Positions 7,350-16,013 of a stretch of 33,224 nt of DNA are shown one piece after another; position 1 is the first letter of the stretch; each line of letters begins with the position of its first letter. This DNA is from a virus: the IMG/VR virus record IMGVR_UViG_3300013285_000046, positions 1 through 33,224 of that record. One strand, 5' to 3'. The notes beneath the pieces are model-generated. The model was not told where the DNA came from. It searched no databases and was given only the letters and a program-made list of their open reading frames with translations. The translations under genes and the position numbers were made by a program.

Positions 7350-7892
7350 ATGTCATCTCTTGAAGATCTTTCGCCAGAAGCCCGCGATGAACTCGCGTCT
7401 TTGGCGCGTCAGCTTGCTGAAAATCCGTCCACTCGCAAGGAGTTCTTGCGTCTGACGAAGAAGGCAAAGCCTGACATGACGATCCCGGAAATTGACATCG
7501 AGGATAGCACTAACCATGCTATTCATGCGTCAGACAACCGGGTTCGCCATCTTGAAGCGCGTCTTCAAGAAAAAGAAGCTCTCGAAGACCTCGAACGTCG
7601 TCGCACCAACCTGATGAAAAAAGGGCTTGTGCGGAACGAAGGCGAGATTGAGGAAGTGGAAAAGATCATGTTGGAGAGGGGCATTACCTCCCACGAAACC
7701 GCTGCGGACTACCATCGTTGGATGCGTGAACAGGCTGCGCCGACCTCCATGTCCTATAACCGGAACGTGATGGACGACTCGGCTAAAACTGCGCTTTCCT
7801 CCTTTTGGAAGAATCCTCAGATGGCTGCGCGAAATGAGGCGGCAAAGGCTTTACATGAGTTGAGGCGCAATCCTCGGCCCATTGGCATTTGA
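7350..7892 (+). CDS. candidate scaffolding protein (180 aa)
   Basis: Directly upstream of the coat gene, the usual place for a scaffolding protein. The protein is highly charged and almost fully helical, with a coiled-coil-like segment around residues 65-115 (LEARLQEKEALEDLERRR) and a basic C-terminus (ELRRNPRPIGI), typical of scaffolds that bind coat through a basic helix. AGGGGG precedes the ATG. Scaffold sequences diverge quickly, so this rests on position and architecture. Confidence 0.65.
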   Translation: MSSLEDLSPEARDELASLARQLAENPSTRKEFLRLTKKAKPDMTIPEIDIEDSTNHAIHASDNRVRHLEARLQEKEALEDLERRRTNLMKKGLVRNEGEIEEVEKIMLERGITSHETAADYHRWMREQAAPTSMSYNRNVMDDSAKTALSSFWKNPQMAARNEAAKALHELRRNPRPIGI

Positions 7893-7930
7893 CGGTTACA
7901 GGGGACTTAATCACTTTACGGAGATAAACC

Positions 7931-8947
7931 ATGCCTATCGGTGGTGGCATTCTTCCGGCGACGGGTTCAACGCAGTATTCCGAGCTGACTTATGTCACGC
8001 GGCGTGCGTTTATCCCCAAGCTGGTTGTTCAAATCTACAACTCGACCCCGCTTCTGGCGGCGTTGATTTCTAACAGCCAAGTGGCCTCGGGCGGCGTGTC
8101 CTCGATCACCGTTCCGGTGCAGGGTTCGCAGTTCGTCAATGCCCAGTGGTCAGACTATAGCGGTTCGTTCAGCCAGCCAGCCGTCCAGCAGGGCGCGTTT
8201 GATGCTGAATTTAACCTCAAGTTGATGATCGCTCCGGTGCCATTCCTCGGGATGGAAGGCGCGGTTCAGCAGGACCACGCAATTATCCCACTCATTGAGG
8301 CTCGCATGAACGATGCGACCAACGTGATGATGGATGCAATGGCGACCGCGCTGTACACCAACACAACCAACACTCAGCAGTTCACTGGACTGCCAGCTGC
8401 GGTTGATGATGGCACGGGCACCGCGACTTACGGCAACATCACTCGCTCGACCACTCAGAATACTTGGTGGCGCTCGAAGGTGTATGCGGCTGGTTCGGTC
8501 AATCCGACCCGTCAGAACATTCTGCAATACATCTCCGGCACCGTGAAGAACGGCGCTGAAGTCCCGACCTTTGCGGTCTGCGGCTTCGGCACATGGACTT
8601 TGCTGGCGCAGGATTATGTCGGCCAAGAGCAATACGTTATCACGCCGGGTCACGGCTTTGATACCGATGCGAACGGCCCGCAGGCCGCGTTCCGCGCTCT
8701 CATGGTTGCTGGTGTTCCGGTCTATGCGGACCCGTATTGCCCTGAAGGCACGGTTTACTTCCTCAACACCAACTACCTATCGCTCTATATCCATGAGCAG
8801 GGTTCGTTTGTGTTCACGGGCTTTGAATCCACTCTGCCCAACTGGCAGATTGGTTATGTCGGCGCTGTTCTCATGATTGCGGAATTGGTGAACACCAAGC
8901 CGCGTTCCATGACGAAAGTCACCGGCTACAACAGCCTTTCGATTTAG
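7931..8947 (+). CDS. major capsid protein (HK97-type fold expected)
   Basis: 338 aa, a common length for podovirus coat proteins, placed after the scaffold candidate and before small decoration-like proteins. The pattern fits the phage capsid family: a polar N-arm, an E-loop-like segment rich in Gly/Ser/Val (about residues 50-85), a spine-helix region (IEARMNDATNVMMDAMATAL) and a C-terminal beta-rich P/A-domain part. The product builds the icosahedral shell. The RBS GGAG lies 9 bases before ATG 7931. Confidence 0.85.
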   Translation: MPIGGGILPATGSTQYSELTYVTRRAFIPKLVVQIYNSTPLLAALISNSQVASGGVSSITVPVQGSQFVNAQWSDYSGSFSQPAVQQGAFDAEFNLKLMIAPVPFLGMEGAVQQDHAIIPLIEARMNDATNVMMDAMATALYTNTTNTQQFTGLPAAVDDGTGTATYGNITRSTTQNTWWRSKVYAAGSVNPTRQNILQYISGTVKNGAEVPTFAVCGFGTWTLLAQDYVGQEQYVITPGHGFDTDANGPQAAFRALMVAGVPVYADPYCPEGTVYFLNTNYLSLYIHEQGSFVFTGFESTLPNWQIGYVGAVLMIAELVNTKPRSMTKVTGYNSLSI

Positions 8948-8958
8948 GGAGCAGTCAA

Positions 8959-9315
8959 ATGGCACTAGCCCTTAATAAAATCATCGTCTCCAACGCCAGC
9001 GCCAACACGGCGGCGGCGTATTTTCAGCCGGTTACGGTTGCAAGCGTAGGTGCGGGTAACGCTACTGCGATGCTTCTTTCGCAGTTTGTTCCTGCCGGCT
9101 TGTACTTGATGCTTCCGGCTGCCAACGTGACTATCGAAGTCAATAACTACACCGGCACTGCAAATAGCTGGAGCACGCTACTTGCTAATAACACAGGCGG
9201 CGTGTTGATTTCTGATGGTTTCAACGTCCGTGCAAATGCTGTTACTGGCACCCAAACCGTCACTCTGTTGACGGTAAACGGCGGTCAGGCGGCTACTGGC
9301 ACGTACCTTACCTGA
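8959..9315 (+). CDS. small beta-rich head-decoration-like protein (118 aa)
   Basis: Directly after the coat gene, with GGGAG before the ATG. The sequence is Thr/Ala/Val/Asn-rich with short beta-strand periodicity and almost no charge, as in trimeric decoration proteins or small beta-barrel head proteins. Composition is very like the next gene and the 14705-15034 gene, and the three may share a fold. Assignment is by position and composition. Confidence 0.65.
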   Translation: MALALNKIIVSNASANTAAAYFQPVTVASVGAGNATAMLLSQFVPAGLYLMLPAANVTIEVNNYTGTANSWSTLLANNTGGVLISDGFNVRANAVTGTQTVTLLTVNGGQAATGTYLT

Positions 9316-9325
9316 GGAATGACCC

Positions 9326-9778
9326 ATGGCTAGTCCTGACTCCGTAAGCCAAAATACGCAAGATTCCTTTGGGTCTTACCGTATTGCTTTTGCCCCGGCT
9401 TTGTCGATTGCTGCAACGGGTAACGCGGTTGCTGCCCTTGCCATCCTCAGTGGTGGCATTGGTAGCGGCTCGTATATTATCCGTCGCATCACGGTTGCCA
9501 ACCCGGCCAACACTGCGGGCGGAACTGTGCCTTCGCTGGCAACTGCCAACGTGACCATTCTAACCAGCAATGACGGTAACACGTCTAATGCGGTGACAAC
9601 GGCTGCTGGGCAGCTGCTAGGCAACGTGACTGCTGTCAATACTTGGCAAGACCTCACGTTGGTCGCCGGCGCGGCCACTTCCGCCTATACCGCCAATGCG
9701 CTTTTTGTGAAGGTAGGTGTGGCTTCCGCCAACACTTCCGTCAACATTAGCGTTTGGGGCGATGTTGTAAGCTTCTGA
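9326..9778 (+). CDS. second beta-rich head-decoration-like protein (150 aa)
   Basis: It follows the previous gene after 10 bases, with GAGGAATG upstream of the ATG. Ala/Thr/Val/Asn-rich and nearly uncharged, with a regular alternation of strands and turns, compatible with a jelly-roll or Ig-like decoration protein. Its TGA overlaps the next ATG (TGATG). No catalytic residues are visible. Confidence 0.65.
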   Translation: MASPDSVSQNTQDSFGSYRIAFAPALSIAATGNAVAALAILSGGIGSGSYIIRRITVANPANTAGGTVPSLATANVTILTSNDGNTSNAVTTAAGQLLGNVTAVNTWQDLTLVAGAATSAYTANALFVKVGVASANTSVNISVWGDVVSF

Positions 9779-10122
9779 TGGAAACCGTATGGATCACCAA
9801 TACTGGCACTGAGTTTTTGCAGGGCGCGTGGGACGGGGAAACCTTCAAGTTTCCGCCGCAAACGCCTGTGCAGGTGCCAATAGAGGTGGCCCGTGCGACC
9901 TTTGCCTATCAGATTGCAGATAAAGCACCCTGTTTGGTGCGACTAGGTTGGGTTCAAACGTCAAATGACGTTCCCAAGGGATTGGTGCGCCTTGCAGAGA
10001 TTCAAATAAGCAATGAGGCACCTCAAAGTCGTCGCTTGATGTCCCCGGCGGCGGTCAACGCAACTCCTCTAGCCCCTCACCGGGCTGGAGGGGAAGCGAA
10101 GACCACACACGCTTCTCGATGA
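9778..10122 (+). CDS. hypothetical structural protein (114 aa)
   Basis: Start ATG 9778 is coupled to the previous stop; an earlier in-frame ATG would run into the previous gene and lacks an RBS. Residues 1-60 look like a compact beta-rich domain (TVWITNTGTEFLQGAWDG); the last 45 residues are Pro/Ala/Arg-rich and probably disordered. Position between decoration proteins and the adaptor suggests a minor head component. No family is recognised. Confidence 0.7.
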   Translation: METVWITNTGTEFLQGAWDGETFKFPPQTPVQVPIEVARATFAYQIADKAPCLVRLGWVQTSNDVPKGLVRLAEIQISNEAPQSRRLMSPAAVNATPLAPHRAGGEAKTTHASR

Positions 10123-10134
10123 CCAGGGGCGCGC

Positions 10135-10773
10135 ATGACAACAACGCTTCAAAGTTACATAACGCAGTGTCAGCGGCTTCTGCATGACGCAAACGCGAAC
10201 TTTTACTCCACAAGCGAGCTAACCGACTACATCAACGAGGCGCGCAACCGCCTGGTGCGGGATACCGGCTGCCTTCGCACCATTCAGATGTTGAACACGG
10301 CCACCAGCCAAGAGACATATACGTTTTCCGCGATGCCGCAGGGGTCGCAGACTATGGATATTCTGAATATCAACCTCTACTGGGGCAACAGCAGGGTTCC
10401 TCTGCGCTACCTGGCGTGGTCGGACTTCAACGCGCAGCTCCGCTATTGGCAAAACTACATTGGGCGTCCGATTGCGTTCTCGATGTATGGACCACAAACC
10501 TTTTATCTCGGCCCGGTGCCGGATCAGGTTTACGCCATGGAAATCGACACGGTGCTTGAGCCTGTTGCGCTGGTGAACACGACCGACGTTGATCCTATTC
10601 CCGACCCTTGGACTGGACCGGTTGCTTATTACGCCTGCCACACCGCCAAATACAAAGAGCAGGCTTACGGCGAGTCCGAAATCTTCAAGAACGAATACAC
10701 CAAAAAAGTCCAAAACGTTCTCGTGGGAACTTACACGCGAAGGCTGCCGAATCCGTATAGCCAGGGGTACTAA
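10135..10773 (+). CDS. head-tail adaptor protein
   Basis: 212 aa. The N-terminal half is helical (CQRLLHDANANFYSTSEL, then YINEARNRLVRDTGCLR), and the C-terminal half has a beta-sheet insertion and a final Tyr/Lys-rich helix. This pattern matches phage adaptor proteins that bind under the portal (SU10-type adaptor or gp6/gp11-like ring proteins). It lies directly before the nozzle gene, the expected order. AGGGG precedes the ATG. Confidence 0.7.
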   Translation: MTTTLQSYITQCQRLLHDANANFYSTSELTDYINEARNRLVRDTGCLRTIQMLNTATSQETYTFSAMPQGSQTMDILNINLYWGNSRVPLRYLAWSDFNAQLRYWQNYIGRPIAFSMYGPQTFYLGPVPDQVYAMEIDTVLEPVALVNTTDVDPIPDPWTGPVAYYACHTAKYKEQAYGESEIFKNEYTKKVQNVLVGTYTRRLPNPYSQGY

Positions 10774-10775
10774 CC

Positions 10776-12749
10776 ATGGCTGCGGCAGAACAGCGCAAAC
10801 AGTATCTAGTCATAAAAGATTTCAAGGGTATCAACACCCACGCCAACCGCACGGCAATCTTTGAAAACGAGTTTTCTTGGCTTGAGAACGCCATGCCCAT
10901 TGGTTCGGGAAATCTAAAGATTGTTCCGGCGCAAACTTCCGTCACAAACAGCACCGGCAACGTGGTGACATGGACCACTGCCACGACTTACTTAACGGAA
11001 TCCAATATCAGCTTGGCCGATTACATTTTGTCGTTTCAAAGCAATGGCGCGGCTGAGAACTTCAACATTCTGACTTCTGTAAAAGGCACGGTTTCTGTTG
11101 CCAGCACATTTAGCGGCGCTGGCGTGCGGGCGGCTCAATGGAAAAACGAGCGCCTGCTGATTATAGACCCGGCTAAGGGTCTTTACAGTTGGGACGGCAC
11201 GAACGTCGTATCCATTGGGTCTGTTGGTGTTATTGCGATCACTGCGCCGGGAACCGGTTACACAAGCGCTCCCTCAATTGCCGTTAGCGCGCCCAATAAT
11301 GCAAATGGCGTCCAGGCTACTGCCCAGGTGTCCATCACGGGCGGAGGTATCTCTGGCATTACTTTGACAAACGCTGGAACAGGCTACACGGGACCGGTCA
11401 CAATCACCGTCAGCGGCGGCGGCGGTTCTGGCGCTACTGCTATTGCAAGTTACATAAGCTTTGCGACTGGCACGGTTGCGATCAACGTCCAGAGCGGCGG
11501 AACGGGCTACACAACACCGGGCACAATTGCTGTAGGCATCACTGGCGGCGGCGGAAGTGGAGCAACGGCAACTGCGGTAGTCGCGGGCGGCGTTATCTTA
11601 CAGATTGTGATGACCAACCTTGGCACCGGCTACACGTCTAACCCCACAATTGCGATCACGGGCGGCGGCGGCTCGGGCGCTATTGCTACGGCGGTGGCGA
11701 GCACCAATGCCAACACGGATGTGGCGACCTTTTCAGGCCGCGTTTGGGTGTCTCAGGGGCGCTCTGTTTACTACTCGGCGGCAGGCTCTTACAGCGATTT
11801 TGTAACTGTCTCTGCGGGCGTTGCCACGCTGACGGACGAGACGCTGCATGGAAACATTCAAGGGCTGCTGTCGGCCAACAACTTTCTCTACATCTTTGGC
11901 GACGATAGCATCAATGTCTTTTCTGATGTGCGCGTGCAAACCAATGGGTCCACGATATTCACCAACACCAACGTCAGCGCGTCAGTGGGCACAAAGCGGA
12001 TGGGTGGCGTATATCCGTATTTCCGCAGTGTTCTGATGATGAACGACTACGGTATCTACGCAATTGTCGGTTCGACCACGACTAAGCTGTCAGATGCGTT
12101 GGATGGCATATTCCCGCTGATTGACTTCACGCAGCCGGTAACGGGCGGGCAGGTTTTGCTCAACAGCATCCTCTGTGCGGCGTTCAATTTTTACTACCAA
12201 GACCCAGTGCTGGGCACTCGCCCGATGCAGGCTGTGTTCTTTGACAAAAAGTGGTTTCTAACCAGCCAGGGCACTGTCAAATACGTTACCGGAGTTCCGG
12301 TAGGTGGCGTTCCGTCAATCTACGGCACAAGCGGCACTTCTTTGGTAAAACTATACCAGGACAGCACAACCAGCATTTCGTCCAACGTGCAAAGTGCATT
12401 GTGGACTATGGGCGACGTTATACGCGACAAACAGGCGCTCAAGTTTGGCATCGAAGCCACCTTGACCAATAGCGGCGTGTTCAATGTCACGGTTGATAGC
12501 CAAAGCAACTCAAGCCCAATTTACACGCTGTCCAATCAGGTGCCCTGGGTCAATTTGCTGGGAAGCGTTATTCCTTGGGTCAATAATGTATCGTCTGTTA
12601 TCCCGTGGGACTTTACCAACGGCTACTACCTCTACAAGAGCGATGCCCAGCAATGGGGCAAGTATCTCGGTTTAACAATCACCTCTACTTACGGCGGTTT
12701 TGTGATAAACACGCTTGAGACAGAGCATGAACTAAGGGCGAGGTTCTAA
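10776..12749 (+). CDS. tail nozzle / tail tube B-like protein with inserted repeats
   Basis: 657 aa, following the adaptor by 2 bases. Blade-like motifs with Trp, Asp and Gly (RLLIIDPAKGLYSWDGT; VWVSQGRSVYYS; LYIFGDDSINVFSD) suggest a beta-propeller like those of podovirus nozzles. Residues 151-308 are an insertion of four 41-residue repeats, each with GTGYT and most with GGGGSGA. The C-terminus is beta-rich with two PWVN segments. The nozzle closes the tail and carries the spikes. It ends in TAATG with the tailspike gene. Confidence 0.75.
   Translation: MAAAEQRKQYLVIKDFKGINTHANRTAIFENEFSWLENAMPIGSGNLKIVPAQTSVTNSTGNVVTWTTATTYLTESNISLADYILSFQSNGAAENFNILTSVKGTVSVASTFSGAGVRAAQWKNERLLIIDPAKGLYSWDGTNVVSIGSVGVIAITAPGTGYTSAPSIAVSAPNNANGVQATAQVSITGGGISGITLTNAGTGYTGPVTITVSGGGGSGATAIASYISFATGTVAINVQSGGTGYTTPGTIAVGITGGGGSGATATAVVAGGVILQIVMTNLGTGYTSNPTIAITGGGGSGAIATAVASTNANTDVATFSGRVWVSQGRSVYYSAAGSYSDFVTVSAGVATLTDETLHGNIQGLLSANNFLYIFGDDSINVFSDVRVQTNGSTIFTNTNVSASVGTKRMGGVYPYFRSVLMMNDYGIYAIVGSTTTKLSDALDGIFPLIDFTQPVTGGQVLLNSILCAAFNFYYQDPVLGTRPMQAVFFDKKWFLTSQGTVKYVTGVPVGGVPSIYGTSGTSLVKLYQDSTTSISSNVQSALWTMGDVIRDKQALKFGIEATLTNSGVFNVTVDSQSNSSPIYTLSNQVPWVNLLGSVIPWVNNVSSVIPWDFTNGYYLYKSDAQQWGKYLGLTITSTYGGFVINTLETEHELRARF
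11226..11699 (+). repeat. four tandem 41-residue GTGYT repeats in the nozzle gene
   Basis: GTGYT occurs at residues 159, 201, 242 and 283 of the nozzle protein (period 41-42). Each copy is followed by a Pro/Ile strand; GGGGSGA follows in copies 2-4. At DNA level the copies are clearly diverged, so the duplication is not recent. It probably forms small surface beta-domains. Confidence 0.85.
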
Positions 12750-14338
12750 TGACACTTCCAGTCAGCGTTCCATTTACTTTTGGCAGCACAACGACGCAAA
12801 ACTCGTTGGTTAGTCTCGACACCAATTTCTCGACCGTCTACACAGCCGTCAACGGAATTGGCAATGGCACAAATAGTCTTTCTAACGCGGTGTCTACTGC
12901 TACTGGCTCCACGACCTCCCGGACGTTTGGGGCGCGAGAGGCGGATGTCGTGAACGTCAAGGACTTTGGAGCGGTTGGAGATGGTGTTGCTGATGATACC
13001 ACTGCAATTCAAGCCGCGTTGAACACAGGTAAGAATGTTGTTTGCCCTACAGGAACGTTCAAAGTATCAGCGCCGCTAGTTTGCACGGTTGCCGGAACAT
13101 CGTTCATTGGTGCCGGTCGGTATCTGACCAAAATTCTTCAAACAACACTGACTGTCGGGATATACAGCGATGCCGGGTTGAAGGGTTGTCGTCTTGAGAA
13201 AATGACGTTGGGATATCCAACCCAAGCAACTGCCGGAACAGCAATGTTGATGACCGGGTTTTACTCCGGCGCAAATGACTTTCTGATTGACCTGCCGTTT
13301 ATTGGCCTGTCAGCAACGGGCACAGCGCTAGCTTATTCAAATAGCATCGGGTTCAATGACTTTACAGTTCACAATCCAAAATCAATCGGCCTAAATCTCA
13401 CTTACGCTTACAACACGAATGTAACTAACTTTTATTTATCTGCCGACGACTTGGTCAATTCCGGGCAGCAGGGTATGCTTGTGATGAACCATGGCCAAGG
13501 GCATAATATTAGCGTCGGAGAAGTTTACCAAGGCGTGATAAGCCATCTTATCAATGATATTCAATTTTGCCGGCTATTTGCAGTCTATTTTGATTCCTCG
13601 GCACAAGGCTCGTTGTTCACTAATTCATCTGCCGTCGAATCGTTTGGCACTTGGTATTCTGCGGGGCGCAGCGGAGGAGGTTACGCGGGTTGCGTGATTG
13701 GCAATTCAGGCGGGACAGACACATCGGTTGGCATTTCATTTACCGGAACTCAATTTATTAACTGCGGTGCAAGCGGCTTATTGGTGTGGCCTGGCCCGGC
13801 AAAAACTTCGTTGGCGAATTGCCAGGCCGCCGCAAATTCAGTTACGGCGGGAGCCAACGTCAAACACGGTATTGAGTTTGCAACCGGGGCATCTGATTTT
13901 TCCATTGTCAGTGGTGCAGCCGGAAACATTGGGTTCACAGGTGCGGGAACGCAGGCTTATGGAGTGTTTATCAACAGTGGATGCTCGAACTACAGCATTT
14001 TCGGGATATCGTTGATAGGCAACGGAACCGGCGCGCTGGTTGATGGGTCGGCTTCAGCGACAGGGCATATTTCACAATGCGCTGGGTATATTACCCAGAA
14101 TAGTGGAACTACCACTGTTCCGATTGGTCAAACCACTGCCACTATTTCACATGGACTTCCGTTCACCCCTAATATCCAAGATATATCAGTCTCCGTGACC
14201 TCCAGCCCTGTATCCAGTAGCGTTGCTACAATCTGGGTAACGGCCGTTGGCGCCACTACTTTCCAAATTGCGACCAATGCTGCTGTGGCGGGAACCGCTT
14301 TAAGCGTTGCGTGGCAAGTAAGAAGTAAAGGATCGTGA
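12749..14338 (+). CDS. tailspike with pectate-lyase-type beta-helix
   Basis: 529 aa. Residues 1-65 are a polar head-binding part. Residues 68-90 carry VNVKDFGAVGDGVADDT and AIQAAL, the entry motif of the pectate_lyase_3 superfamily and the start of a right-handed parallel beta-helix. The repeating short strands with Gly and Asn turns continue to about residue 430, and a beta-rich C-terminal domain follows. Such spikes bind and often cut surface polysaccharide of the host. The catalytic residues cannot be assigned by eye. Confidence 0.85.
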   Translation: MTLPVSVPFTFGSTTTQNSLVSLDTNFSTVYTAVNGIGNGTNSLSNAVSTATGSTTSRTFGAREADVVNVKDFGAVGDGVADDTTAIQAALNTGKNVVCPTGTFKVSAPLVCTVAGTSFIGAGRYLTKILQTTLTVGIYSDAGLKGCRLEKMTLGYPTQATAGTAMLMTGFYSGANDFLIDLPFIGLSATGTALAYSNSIGFNDFTVHNPKSIGLNLTYAYNTNVTNFYLSADDLVNSGQQGMLVMNHGQGHNISVGEVYQGVISHLINDIQFCRLFAVYFDSSAQGSLFTNSSAVESFGTWYSAGRSGGGYAGCVIGNSGGTDTSVGISFTGTQFINCGASGLLVWPGPAKTSLANCQAAANSVTAGANVKHGIEFATGASDFSIVSGAAGNIGFTGAGTQAYGVFINSGCSNYSIFGISLIGNGTGALVDGSASATGHISQCAGYITQNSGTTTVPIGQTTATISHGLPFTPNIQDISVSVTSSPVSSSVATIWVTAVGATTFQIATNAAVAGTALSVAWQVRSKGS

Positions 14339-14339
14339 T

Positions 14340-14672
14340 ATGAAACATAACGAACGGCTGGCCATCGCAGTCCTACGAGGCGGGCGAAGCTTTGCTGAAG
14401 CCGCTGAGATGAGCGGGATTCCTGTAAATGTGGTTATGGAGCTGTGGAAAAAAAGGCGTAGCGTAAATGGACCAAAACCTTATCAACACGCTGGTTGCCG
14501 GCTTTGGAACGATCCTCGGATGGACGCTAAAAGTCGTGTGGGATTCGATCCGCAGCCTAGAAACGGACGTAAAAAGTTTGGAGAAAGACCTTCACACCAA
14601 GTATGTTACCAAGGACGAATACCGCCAGGACATTCTGGAAATAAAGGACATCCTGGGCAAGATTTTCGATAA
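14340..14672 (+). CDS. small HTH gene, probably broken at an A7 run
   Basis: Only the first ~40 residues look real: an HTH-like segment (FAEAAEMSGIPVNVVMELWK) starting at ATG 14340, one base after the tailspike stop. After the A7 run (14448-14454) the frame becomes Pro/Gly/Arg-rich and runs 206 bases into the good gene at 14467 in another frame, which looks like out-of-frame reading. Removing one A gives a stop at 14464-14466, exactly before ATG 14467. A sequencing indel, a true frameshift or programmed slippage are all possible. Confidence 0.45.
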   Translation: MKHNERLAIAVLRGGRSFAEAAEMSGIPVNVVMELWKKRRSVNGPKPYQHAGCRLWNDPRMDAKSRVGFDPQPRNGRKKFGERPSHQVCYQGRIPPGHSGNKGHPGQDFR

Positions 14673-14697
14673 ACTGGACCGCAAGGCGGACAAGTGA
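14467..14697 (+). CDS. membrane-anchored coiled-coil protein (76 aa)
   Basis: Residues 4-27 form one hydrophobic helix (INTLVAGFGTILGWTLKVVW), followed by a charged heptad-like coiled coil (residues 29-74). Small proteins of this design occur often near phage tail or lysis genes; roles proposed include holin-like or membrane-anchoring functions. It lies between tailspike and another beta-rich protein. AAGG lies about 10 bases upstream of the ATG. Confidence 0.75.
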   Translation: MDQNLINTLVAGFGTILGWTLKVVWDSIRSLETDVKSLEKDLHTKYVTKDEYRQDILEIKDILGKIFDKLDRKADK

Positions 14698-14704
14698 GGG
14701 TAAA

Positions 14705-15034
14705 ATGGGTATCAATGCGTTTACGCCACTAGGCAACACGGTTGTGTTTACGGCTGCGACTACGGCTCCCGCGCCTGTGCAGGCTACGGGCCTTACGCTT
14801 GGGCCTAACCAATACCGGATTATCAACACTGGGGCCGTCACGGTGTTTCTTGGCGTGAGCATTTCCTCGGCGGGTGCCACGGCTAACGCTGTGATCGTAA
14901 CATCGACTGGCGGGGCCATTCCACTGCTTGCGGGAACGGATGAGATTCTGTCCTTCCAGCCCAACGCCTACTTCACGGGCATTACTGCGAGCGGAACTGG
15001 TGCTGTTTATATCACTCCGGGCGATGGAGTGTAA
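14705..15034 (+). CDS. small beta-rich virion protein (109 aa)
   Basis: GAGGG precedes ATG 14705. The sequence is Thr/Ala/Val/Gly-rich with regular strand-turn alternation and very little charge, much like the decoration-like proteins at 8959 and 9326. Located among fibre genes, it may be a small tail-associated or decoration protein. No family assigned. Confidence 0.65.
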   Translation: MGINAFTPLGNTVVFTAATTAPAPVQATGLTLGPNQYRIINTGAVTVFLGVSISSAGATANAVIVTSTGGAIPLLAGTDEILSFQPNAYFTGITASGTGAVYITPGDGV

Positions 15035-15037
15035 GAC

Positions 15038-16012
15038 ATGTTGAAGACTGTATCCTACCCTCAAGTTGTTGGTTTCGTCACCACCTTCACATCGTCCGGC
15101 ACTTACACACCTCGCGCTTCCTCAACATTTGTTCAGGTTCTTGTGATTGGTGGCGGTGGCGGTGGTGGATTTGGAGGCACTTATGCGGCGGTTGGTGGCG
15201 GGTCGGGCGGCGCCGGTGGCGGCGGTGCTGGGTGGAGTGGCAACACTTTCCGTGCAAGTGACATCGCTGCGGCATCTACTATCACTGTTGGCGCGGCTGG
15301 TGCTGCGGGCACAGCGGGGGTTACGCCATCTGGCGGCTCGTTGGCTGGGCAGGGCGGCTCAGGCGGCTCCTCGCAGTTTTACGCATATTTGCAAGCTAGT
15401 GGTGGTGGCGGCGGTGGGCCGGGTTCGGCTGCCGCAACAAGCGGCGGCGGCGGCGGGGGCGGTGCTGGACTGTCTGTCGGGGGATTTGGCACAACTACTG
15501 GCGGAGTCGGTCTACCCGCAGGCGGGGCGAGCGGTGGCACCGGGACAAGTGGAGGTGGGCCTAATGGCCCCACTTACGGTTCTGGTGGAGGCGGGTGTTC
15601 GGCGGCTGGTGTGGCGGTAAACTCCGGCAACAACTTTTTGGGCGGATCATCGGGCGGGGCTGCAGGGGGCGGGTTTACCGTGCCCGGTGTGCAGACAGCC
15701 GGCAGCATCGCCGGAGCGTCTATAGTTCCCGGCAACACATTTGGCGCTAACTTCACGCAGCCTGCGGGCACGGCTGGTGGAGGAAATGGGACTAATGCGA
15801 GTTCTCCAACAGCGACTTGGGTTCTAACAACCCCTGGCGGCTCAGGTGGCGCAGGCGGCGGTTCCGCAACAGCAGCAAATGGTGGAACGGGCGGGTTCGG
15901 TGCCTGGGGCGGCGGTGGCGCAGGTGGTGGTGCCGGTAATAGCACTGGTGGGTTTGTTGGTGGCGCTGGTGGCGCTGGCAGCATTGGGCGTGTAATCGTG
16001 GTGGAGTGGTAA
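15038..16012 (+). CDS. glycine-rich tail adhesin
   Basis: 324 aa. Residues 1-35 form a beta-rich leader (FTSSGTYTPRASSTFVQVLV), after which nearly the whole protein is Gly/Ala/Ser with long poly-Gly runs, ending in a conserved strand (GRVIVVEW). This matches glycine-rich fibre domains in which poly-Gly-II helices pack into a sandwich, as in the S16 gp38 adhesin, with exposed loops contacting the receptor. GGAGTG precedes the ATG. It is a second candidate host-binding protein beside the tailspike. Confidence 0.75.
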   Translation: MLKTVSYPQVVGFVTTFTSSGTYTPRASSTFVQVLVIGGGGGGGFGGTYAAVGGGSGGAGGGGAGWSGNTFRASDIAAASTITVGAAGAAGTAGVTPSGGSLAGQGGSGGSSQFYAYLQASGGGGGGPGSAAATSGGGGGGGAGLSVGGFGTTTGGVGLPAGGASGGTGTSGGGPNGPTYGSGGGGCSAAGVAVNSGNNFLGGSSGGAAGGGFTVPGVQTAGSIAGASIVPGNTFGANFTQPAGTAGGGNGTNASSPTATWVLTTPGGSGGAGGGSATAANGGTGGFGAWGGGGAGGGAGNSTGGFVGGAGGAGSIGRVIVVEW

Positions 16013-16013
16013 A

